Assembly (NCBI GenBank): GCA_028716845.1
Contig: JAQUPF010000001.1
Coordinates: 1-64,000, forward strand
DNA from: a bacterium
Lineage (GTDB): Bacteria > Auribacterota > Tritonobacteria > UBA1439
Direction: 5' to 3'
DNA: 64,000 bases
Shown: in pieces, positions 58,054-64,000 of the stretch
Layout: every line of letters begins with the position of its first letter
Numbering within the stretch: the stretch's first letter is position 1
The notes under the pieces: model-generated
Database searches by the model: none
Told to the model about the DNA's origin: nothing
Seen by the model: only the letters and a program-made list of their open reading frames with translations
Program-made: the position numbers and the translations under genes

Positions 58054-59451
58054 TTACCGCAGGAGCTCCAGTTCGACCACGGCACCGGTATCCGCGGAAA
58101 TGAAGTAGACCTTGCCCGTTGCCTCGGAATAGCACGCGCGCGAACGGTTCTTCACCCCGGCCACCCGATGAAGAGCGTACGAGCCCCCCGGTTCGGGATG
58201 CAGCAGCTCCAGCTCGTTCCCGTCCTGGAAAAGAACGTGGGATGCGTCGTATACCCAGAAGCAGCGGGAGATGGCTCTCCCCCCCTCATACACCCATTGC
58301 GGCAGGACCTCCTCCGGGGTCGGGCCTTCCCGGACCCGGCTCAGATCGAGGTACCCGATCTTCGTGCGGGTCCACAGGAGGAGCTTGCCGGTATCCCTCG
58401 AGAACCTGGTGCCCGCGATCTTCTCATCCCCGACCCTGTATGGCGCGGCGTTCAGGATCAGTTCGCCGCGATCCCCGGCAAACAGGACGATGTCGCCCGT
58501 CGGCACCTCGATGGAGAAGAATTCGGATTCCGCCCCTTCCAGCACGGTCCCCACGGACGACGCCATCGGGAGCGGGTACGCTTCGCACATTGCGTCATAC
58601 GTGCATTGCAGAACGGTGTTCTTCCCGCTGAGAATATACAGGTTTTTCTCATTCAGGCCGAATCCCCTGACCCCGGGGAAGAACCGCGGATAGTATGCGC
58701 CCCCGCCGGCGTCCATTTTCACGATCGTATCTCCATGGAGCCCGAAAAGGATGTCGGGAGACGCCCTGTTCCATGCGATCAGACGCGGCTTGTCCGGCAG
58801 GAGCGGGGTGATGTCCTTCCATGTTCCGGCGGTCAGATCCGCGAACAGATAACGCGTGCTCAACCAGGAGGCGATCTCGAAGAGCACCCGGTCTGTTCCG
58901 TATACGGACAGCGCCTCCCTCACGCTGTAGTCGGACCACGGCTCATCCCGGGGGAACAGCGCCGATGATTCCCCTCTTTCGAAATCGAGGAGCCTGACAT
59001 TCCCGACCGTCCTGCCGGAGAAGGCCACGGCGGCCGGGCGATCGGAGTACTGAAGCAGGTCGCTGAATCCGGCGTCGAACAGTTCCCGGCGATCGTACCG
59101 CGGCGGGAGGAGGACGACATGGTCAAGCGACACGAACCTGTTGGGCGGAATGGAGACCTTGTGGATCCACGGCAGGAATCCTTTCTTGACGAGGCGGATC
59201 TCGTATTCCCCGGCGATGACGGATCCGATGGCGGCGGGAGTGGTGCGCAGGTACCGTTTCCCGTCCATGAAGATAATCGCCCCCGGGGGCCTGGTCGAAA
59301 TGCTCAACCCGCCGATTCTGGCGAGCCCTCCCCTCACGGGATCATAGATATATCCGAACGCGAAGAGCATGAGCCAGGGGCAGATCCCGATGTAGGCGGC
59401 CACGAAAAGGTGGAACAGCAGCCTGCGGAGCAGCTCGATGTAGGATCTCAT
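58054..59451 (-). CDS. membrane-anchored PEGA-domain protein
   Basis: 465 residues from ATG 59451 (GGGGAGG 3-4 bases upstream). One N-terminal transmembrane helix ('LFHLFVAAYIGICPWLMLFAFG'), then a PEGA domain ('LSISTRPPGAIIFMDGKRY' and 'AGEYEIRLVKKGFLPW', ~55-110), followed by ~330 residues with beta-propeller-like repeats ('LFDFERGESSALF', 'LLWTRTKIGYLDLS', 'VLFQDGNELELLHPE'). PEGA domains are surface-exposed in bacteria. Function unknown; co-directional with the GT2 gene downstream. Confidence 0.75.
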   Translation of the reverse strand: MRSYIELLRRLLFHLFVAAYIGICPWLMLFAFGYIYDPVRGGLARIGGLSISTRPPGAIIFMDGKRYLRTTPAAIGSVIAGEYEIRLVKKGFLPWIHKVSIPPNRFVSLDHVVLLPPRYDRRELFDAGFSDLLQYSDRPAAVAFSGRTVGNVRLLDFERGESSALFPRDEPWSDYSVREALSVYGTDRVLFEIASWLSTRYLFADLTAGTWKDITPLLPDKPRLIAWNRASPDILFGLHGDTIVKMDAGGGAYYPRFFPGVRGFGLNEKNLYILSGKNTVLQCTYDAMCEAYPLPMASSVGTVLEGAESEFFSIEVPTGDIVLFAGDRGELILNAAPYRVGDEKIAGTRFSRDTGKLLLWTRTKIGYLDLSRVREGPTPEEVLPQWVYEGGRAISRCFWVYDASHVLFQDGNELELLHPEPGGSYALHRVAGVKNRSRACYSEATGKVYFISADTGAVVELELLR

Positions 59452-59884
59452 GCGCCTCCCCGGCGACATGGCACGGATCGTGGTGCGGCCGCACCTTCAG
59501 TGCATAGCATATATCATGCGCCATCGGTCGAGATAGAGACATTCATCCGGTGGAATCCCGCGGCGGGACGAGGGGGCACCTGTCCCGGGAATGACTGTGC
59601 GGATAACGGGCCATGGGCGCGTTCATCCAGCCTCGGTCCGACCTGCCCCCCCGCGGAGGAAACGGGTCAGCAGAAAGCGGCATCCGTCCATTGCGGTTTT
59701 CCCGCCGTCCTGCTTTAATTTCGAAGATACGCTGCGGAGAAGTGTCGTGACGGGGGATGAAGGATACGGCATGCACGTCATGGAAAGGAGGCATCCTTCT
59801 CCATGGGGTGGAGATGGCGTGGTGGAGCGGGGGCCGGAGAGTTTCCGGCCGATGTGACGCGTGCAGCGCGGCGGGAGGAAATGC
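59452..59884. other. intergenic stretch without recognised gene
   Basis: No convincing gene. Several short frames exist but lack recognisable content. GGGAGG at 59873-59878 is the ribosome site of the small gene that follows. Confidence 0.4.
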
Positions 59885-60022
59885 ATGAGAATAGGCATGA
59901 CGCTTCTGGCGGTCTGGCTGATCCTGATGGGGCTGCGCCCATTTATCGACCTGGGCGATCTCTGGAGGTTGAGCGATGTTCTGGCGCTGGTCGCCGGGGT
60001 ATTGCTGCTCCTCGGCCGATGA
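59885..60022 (+). CDS. 45-residue membrane protein
   Basis: ATG 59885, preceded by GGGAGG at 6 bases; reads 'MRIGMTLLAVWLILMGLRPF', a short loop 'IDLGDLWRLSD' and 'VLALVAGVLLLLGR'. Two hydrophobic helices joined by a turn. Similar tiny proteins ('LLAVWLILTGL ... ALAAGVLLLLGR') are widespread but uncharacterised. First of three small envelope genes. Confidence 0.7.
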   Translation: MRIGMTLLAVWLILMGLRPFIDLGDLWRLSDVLALVAGVLLLLGR

Positions 60023-60131
60023 TCGGCAGGGAACATTCCCGGTGCATGCGATCGTCTCCGGGAACGTCATCCCCCGGTGCGGGCGGGGAAGGTCAGGCGA
60101 TGCCGCGGCCCTTCAAGGGAGGGGATCGATC

Positions 60132-60284
60132 ATGCGTTCGAGAATTGCCGCGCTGTTCCTGTTGGGGACGACATTGATGGTGCTGGCGGGCTGTCACACG
60201 GTCAAAGGGCTGGGGAAGGACATCCGCTCGGGCGGCGGGAAGATCGAGGATGCCGCGGAGTTCGTCAAGGACAAAGTGGACTGA
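60132..60284 (+). CDS. entericidin-family small lipoprotein
   Basis: 50 residues: signal and lipobox 'LLGTTLMVLAGC' (Cys ~21), then 'HTVKGLGKDIRSGGGKIEDAAEF', the entericidin A/B pattern (GxGKDIxxGGxKI). Entericidins are small membrane lipoproteins; EcnB is a bacteriolytic toxin in E. coli, EcnA its antidote, but many homologues are just stress lipoproteins. GGGAGGGG lies upstream. Confidence 0.82.
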   Translation: MRSRIAALFLLGTTLMVLAGCHTVKGLGKDIRSGGGKIEDAAEFVKDKVD

Positions 60285-60357
60285 GCGGTGCATGCGCGAA
60301 AAACCGCATCGGGCGGGGCGAACAATGCGGAGCAGCGCGAACGGGAAAGGAGGATGT

Positions 60358-60642
60358 ATGAAGAGGGGCCTTGGAAGATCAGGAGGGGGTCGGCTCTTCA
60401 TTGCAGCCGGAGCCGCCTTGATCTGCGTGGCGCTCGTCATTGCAGGCTGCCGGTCCGGCGGCACCGTAAAAACCGAGACGTACTCCGCTCATGGCGGTGA
60501 GGAGCGGACCGTGGTGGTGAAGGAGAAAACCGTCATCAAGGATGATTCCGGCGGCATACTCGGAACCGCGTTCCGGCTGATCGGCAAGGTCGTCGCGTTC
60601 CCGTTCGAGGTGCTGGGACTCGCCTTCGACAAAGTGCTGTAG
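60358..60642 (+). CDS. small lipoprotein
   Basis: 94 residues from ATG 60358 with AAAGGAGG 5 bases upstream. Signal with lipobox 'ALICVALVIAGC' (Cys ~31), then a Thr/Lys/Val-rich region and a C-terminal amphipathic helix ('LGTAFRLIGKVVAFPFEVLGLAFDKVL'). Last of the small envelope trio; function unknown. Confidence 0.72.
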   Translation: MKRGLGRSGGGRLFIAAGAALICVALVIAGCRSGGTVKTETYSAHGGEERTVVVKEKTVIKDDSGGILGTAFRLIGKVVAFPFEVLGLAFDKVL

Positions 60643-60893
60643 ATCGGCATGCAGTTTCCCCTCGCGGGGCACGTCGATATGCGGTCACGCATCCGCCGGG
60701 CATCGAACGGATCGCGGATGCGGGCGGCCGTACTGCGGGACATCCCCGGGGCAGGTCATCATCCCGGCAGGGGGGACCCGGGACGGACCGCGCGCACCGT
60801 CGCGGGATCATGTCGATTCTGAAGGGTTGACACCGGCGCCGCCCGCTTCGGGCTGGCGGGCGCGCGGACGCCTGTGCTACCATCCGTGCCGCC
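60643..60893. other. gap before the permease, no gene
   Basis: 251 bases without a convincing gene or repeat. Confidence 0.35.
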
Positions 60894-62417
60894 ATGAGCG
60901 GACCCGCCCCCCGCTACCGGATCTTCTCCCGCGGCGACCTCTCGGCCTTCTGGGCGCTCTTCGCCGACAACCTCGCCAACATCGTCATCATCGCCGGCAC
61001 CTGCACGCTCGTCTTCAGGATGCCGGACCGGATCGTCTTCGGCAGGATCATGCCGGGGCTCGGCGTCGCCCTCCTCTTCGGCCTCGGCCTCTACGTGCTG
61101 CTCGCCTGCCGGCTGGCGCGGCGAGAGCGCCGGGACGACGTCACCGCCCTCCCCTACGGCATCTCCACCCCCGTCATGTTCGTCTACCTGTTCGGCGTCA
61201 TCGGGCCGGCCTACGGGAGGACCGGCGACGCGGTCCTCGCGTGGCAGGTGGGGATCGCGGCGGCGTTCATCGGCGGCGTCATCGAGGCGTGCGGATCGCT
61301 CGCCGGGCCGTTCGTCAAGCGGTGGACGCCCCGCGCCGGCATGCTCGGGACGCTCGCGGGGATCGCGATCGTCTGGATCGCCACGACGGCGGCGGTCGAG
61401 CTGTTCGAGAACCCGGTCGTCGGCTTCCCCGCCCTCGCCATCGTCCTCCTCGGCATGGTCGCCGGCGTCACCCTCCCGGGGCATTTCCCGCCGGGGCTCC
61501 TCGCCATCCTCGTGGGGACCGCCCTCTGGTTCGTCAGCGGGGAGGCCGCGCCCTCGCTCGCCGGATGCGGGCTCCGGCCGCCCGTCCCGGTCCTCGGCGA
61601 CCTCGTGACCGGGCTGCGCCACGCGGCGGGATTCCTCCACATCATCCTGCCGGTCGAGATCTACAACTTCCTCGAGACGATGAACAACGTCGAGTCCGCC
61701 GAGGCGGCGGGGGACGCGTACCCCGTCCGCGCCTGCCAGGCGATCGACGGGGCCGGGACGATGGTCGGCGCGCTCTTCGGCGCCCCCTTCCCCACCACCG
61801 TCTACATCGGCCACCCGGCCTACAAGCGGCTCGGCGGACGGTCCGGTTACGCCCTCGCCGCCGGCCTCCTCATCTTCGCCGCGGCGACGGGCGGCCTCGT
61901 CTCATTCCTCCACGGCCTGATCCCGGTGGCGGCCGTGGCCCCGATGCTCCTCTTCATCGGCCTCGTCATCACCGCGCAGGCGTTCACCGCCGTCCCGCCC
62001 CTCCACTCCATCGGCGTGGCCGCGGCGATCGTCCCGCACGTCGCGGCGTTCGTCCGCAGCAAGGGGGATGCGATCGCCTCGTGCCTGGACCCCGGACTTC
62101 GCGAGGGGCTCGTCGAGGCGCTGCACGCCGACGAATCGCTGGGATGGTTCGGTTGCGGCCGCCTCGCCCACGGGTCGATCATGACCGGTCTCCTGTGGGG
62201 AAGCATCCTCGTCTTCTGCGTCGAGCGCCGGTTCGGGCGGGCGGCGATGTTCACGTGCGCGGCCGGCGCGCTGACCGCGGTCGGCCTCATCCACCGGGAG
62301 CGGATCGGCCTGCAGCTCGATTCGCCCGTCCTCTGGGGCTACCTCATGATGGCGGGGGTGTTCCTCGCCGCGCTCGCCTGGTCGCGCGAAAGCGCGGCGC
62401 GACGGCCCCCGGAGTAG
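60894..62417 (+). CDS. NCS2/AzgA-like purine or anion permease
   Basis: 507 residues with ~12-14 hydrophobic segments. Pattern 'GRIMPGLGVALLFGLGLYV' , 'DDVTALPYGISTPVMFVYLF' (TALPYGI is typical of AzgA/xanthine permeases) and 'LETMNNVESAEAAGD' (the loop carrying the conserved E of the family). Likely an inner-membrane purine or related symporter; substrate not certain. Monocistronic. Confidence 0.82.
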   Translation: MSGPAPRYRIFSRGDLSAFWALFADNLANIVIIAGTCTLVFRMPDRIVFGRIMPGLGVALLFGLGLYVLLACRLARRERRDDVTALPYGISTPVMFVYLFGVIGPAYGRTGDAVLAWQVGIAAAFIGGVIEACGSLAGPFVKRWTPRAGMLGTLAGIAIVWIATTAAVELFENPVVGFPALAIVLLGMVAGVTLPGHFPPGLLAILVGTALWFVSGEAAPSLAGCGLRPPVPVLGDLVTGLRHAAGFLHIILPVEIYNFLETMNNVESAEAAGDAYPVRACQAIDGAGTMVGALFGAPFPTTVYIGHPAYKRLGGRSGYALAAGLLIFAAATGGLVSFLHGLIPVAAVAPMLLFIGLVITAQAFTAVPPLHSIGVAAAIVPHVAAFVRSKGDAIASCLDPGLREGLVEALHADESLGWFGCGRLAHGSIMTGLLWGSILVFCVERRFGRAAMFTCAAGALTAVGLIHRERIGLQLDSPVLWGYLMMAGVFLAALAWSRESAARRPPE

Positions 62418-62424
62418 GCGGCCG

Positions 62425-63576
62425 TCAGGCTTCGGCGCCGTCCGGGCCGCGCGGGGGTTCCTTCCGCCCGTTCTCGAGCGCCTCCTTCAGGCGCTTGAGG
62501 TCGTCGAGCTCGAGGTGGAGCTGTCGGTTGACGATCTGGCAGGCCCTCGCCGACACCATCGCCTCGTAGCTCTCCCGGTGCGACCGGAAGACGATGACGG
62601 CGAGCGCCGCGAAGGCGGCGAAGACCGCCGCCACGAGGGCGAGGTTGCGCCGGGCGTTCGCCGCGACCGGATCGGCTATGGCCCCGTACTCCATCGCCGC
62701 GGCGAGCGACCAGCCCTGCGCGCCGAGGCGGACGGGGGCGAAGGCGACGAGGGTGGGGACGACGCCCGGACCGGTGCCCCGGGCGACGAAGCGGACGACG
62801 AGGGAGCCCTCCTCGCCGCGCCGCATCCGCTCGGCGAGCTCGCCGATCGCCGCCTGGTCGCAGGCCGGGCACTCCTCCCGGAGCAGGTCAGGCACGGTCC
62901 GCCCGACCCCGACCCCCTCGGGCCCGCAGAGGATCGTGCCGTCCCCGTCGCACAGCATGGCGTAGACCCGCTCGCCGCGGTTGATGTGCTCGAGGAGCGC
63001 GCTGAGCCGCCCGATCGGGATGACCGCGCGGACGGCGCCCGCGAACCGGTCGCCGTCGAGGACGGGATGGTAGAGCGCCACCGCCGGAGGGACGGCGTCG
63101 CCGCCCCCGACGAGCGCGGCAACGGGCCGCCCGCCGCGCGCCGCCTCCCGGAACCCCTCCTCGCCCGAGAGGTCGCCGCCGGCCGACCCGCGCGGGTACG
63201 CCTCCCGCACGATGCCGCCCCCGTCCAGGAGCGCCACCGACTCGACGAGCGGCGAGGCGCTCCGGAACGCGACCCTGAGGGCGTCGCCGCCCCTCCGGAA
63301 CGGCAGGCGTCCGACGAGGAGCCGGCGGAGCGCCGGCTCCTCGGAGGCGAAGGCGATTTGCTCGCGGACGTCGTCGAGATGCTTCTCGATGCTCTGCGCC
63401 TCGGACTCCGCGACGAGGAGGAGCTGCGCGCGCACGTTGCCGGCGAGCGCGTCACGGAAACGGGCGTGGCTCAGCCAGGCGAGGGCGGCGGCGGCCGCGA
63501 CGACCGCCGCGAGGCCGGCGAGCGACAGGATCATCCGGTTCCGCGTCTCGCGCTGGCGGGCGAGGCGTGCCGACAT
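62425..63576 (-). CDS. membrane-anchored Cache-domain sensor without output domain
   Basis: 383 residues. TM helix ~16-36, periplasmic dCache-like region ~40-300 ('SVALLDGGGIVREAYPRG', 'YAMLCDGDGTILCG', 'PACDQAA' with two Cys), second TM ~310-330, then a short helical tail ending 'QLHLELDDLKRLKEALENGRKE'. dCache domains bind small ligands; normally a kinase, cyclase or MCP domain follows, but here the gene ends after a coiled-coil stub. It may act through a partner. Confidence 0.75.
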   Translation of the reverse strand: MSARLARQRETRNRMILSLAGLAAVVAAAAALAWLSHARFRDALAGNVRAQLLLVAESEAQSIEKHLDDVREQIAFASEEPALRRLLVGRLPFRRGGDALRVAFRSASPLVESVALLDGGGIVREAYPRGSAGGDLSGEEGFREAARGGRPVAALVGGGDAVPPAVALYHPVLDGDRFAGAVRAVIPIGRLSALLEHINRGERVYAMLCDGDGTILCGPEGVGVGRTVPDLLREECPACDQAAIGELAERMRRGEEGSLVVRFVARGTGPGVVPTLVAFAPVRLGAQGWSLAAAMEYGAIADPVAANARRNLALVAAVFAAFAALAVIVFRSHRESYEAMVSARACQIVNRQLHLELDDLKRLKEALENGRKEPPRGPDGAEA

Positions 63577-63610
63577 GGGGGGATCTCCTCCCGCGGTGAA
63601 CGGACGGGGC

Positions 63611-64000
63611 TCAGGTCGGGCCGAACGCTCGGGCGATCGCGGGGAGCTGCGCCTCGGCGAGCGCCCCCTTCGATGCGAGCGCGCGGATGCCGGCGAGGTC
63701 CGGCAGGACGCGCACGCCGCAGTCGCGGATCAGGATCTCCGCCGGCGGCCCGCCGCCGATGCAGATCATCTCCCCGGCCGTGATTCCGAGCTCCCGCGCG
63801 ACGGCATCGAGGAGCGCCCGCCGCGCGGCCGCGTCCGTCGGGAGCGGCTCCACCGCCCCGGTGAGGCGGCCCTTCTCGGTGACGAGGCGGCCCGCGACGA
63901 CGCGGTCCACGCAGGCGCAGGACGCGAGCGGGCGGAGGAGGAGATCGAGGCCGTCCGCCATGAGGACGGTCCGGCAGCCCATCATCCGGAGGGCGTGGAG
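63611..64000 (-). CDS. HAD-superfamily (SerB-like) protein, partial, degenerate motif
   Basis: Frame is open through the right edge, so the N-terminus lies outside the window. Visible: 'TVLMADGLDLLLRPLA', 'VVAGRLVTEKGRLTGAVEPLP' and 'GITAGEMICIGGGPPAEILIRDCGVRVLPD', which aligns with the C-terminal half of phosphoserine phosphatases. The motif usually reading GDGxND is GGGPPAE, so the Mg-binding aspartates are missing and phosphatase activity is doubtful. ATG 63985 would start mid-domain. Confidence 0.6.
   Translation of the reverse strand, partial: LHALRMMGCRTVLMADGLDLLLRPLASCACVDRVVAGRLVTEKGRLTGAVEPLPTDAAARRALLDAVARELGITAGEMICIGGGPPAEILIRDCGVRVLPDLAGIRALASKGALAEAQLPAIARAFGPT

Noticed and set aside
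59591-59857. 88-residue frame on the plus strand
   Set aside because: No ribosome site, no family similarity and basic low-complexity composition.

Overview
The window is a high-GC bacterial chromosome segment. It carries housekeeping, sulfur-assimilation, glycogen and Wood-Ljungdahl genes, with a foreign-looking AT-rich patch at the left end (about 100-3800). A CODH/ACS cluster with a corrinoid protein and its reductive activator, a CooF-type ferredoxin and oxygen-sensitive Fe-S enzymes point to an anaerobic, probably acetogenic or CO-using, uncultivated lineage. I cannot place it in a phylum from the sequence; a PVC-like or candidate-phylum acetogen is only a guess.

Layout. 100-3800: AT-rich island, all on the minus strand, with a two-gene unit (small protein plus GHKL ATPase with Ig-like repeats) next to a VapBC module. 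3880-4140: a dead insertion-sequence end. 4230-7443: a modular array of short dispersed repeats (called R1 here) wrapped around tRNA-Glu, an S23-type four-helix-bundle gene, a secreted metzincin-like protease and tRNA-Lys. 7445-10305: rpsB-tsf-pyrH-frr. 10647-11401: FMN oxidoreductase and tRNA-Leu. 11481-16780: small proteins, a degenerate M23 protein, Skp/OmpH, aconitase and an isochorismatase-like protein. 17225-24829: iron alcohol dehydrogenase, MFS transporter, HNH protein, a second CooC-like ATPase with a TIM-barrel partner, and an amidohydrolase.

24893-34470 is a divergent sulfur region. Leftward run metX, metW, a nucleotidyltransferase and an SAH/MTA-deaminase-like amidohydrolase. Rightward run cysH, a PiT-type permease, cysK, a fused sulfite reductase-TusA protein, a Thi4-type thiazole synthase and an unknown protein. 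Together they cover APS reduction to sulfide and its use for cysteine, homocysteine and thiazole. A perfect 7-3-7 palindrome covers the likely transcription start of cysH. 34510-36499 makes GDP-rhamnose-type sugars; 37084-39985 is the GlgM/GlgE maltosyl-phosphate route to glucan.

43203-56151 is the one-carbon/CO region: a UroD/MetE-like protein, then cooC, cooS, cooF, an NAD/FAD oxidoreductase, acsB, acsD, acsC and the RACo-type activator. CO dehydrogenase, acetyl-CoA synthase and the corrinoid iron-sulfur protein are all present. The methyltetrahydrofolate methyltransferase (AcsE) and the folate branch are not in this window. 56346-64000 has envelope functions (GT2 synthase, PEGA protein, three tiny envelope proteins), an AzgA/NCS2 permease, an orphan Cache sensor and a truncated HAD protein at the window edge.

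The most striking non-genic signal is a set of interspersed repeats: R1 (AAAGTT-rich, ending ACTACAG), R2 (CACAGAG/CACGGAG units) and R3 (CGCGGATT units). They lie at operon boundaries, abut the 3' ends of all three tRNA genes, bracket the S23 gene as inverted ends, and have been read into the C-termini of CooC and AcsD.
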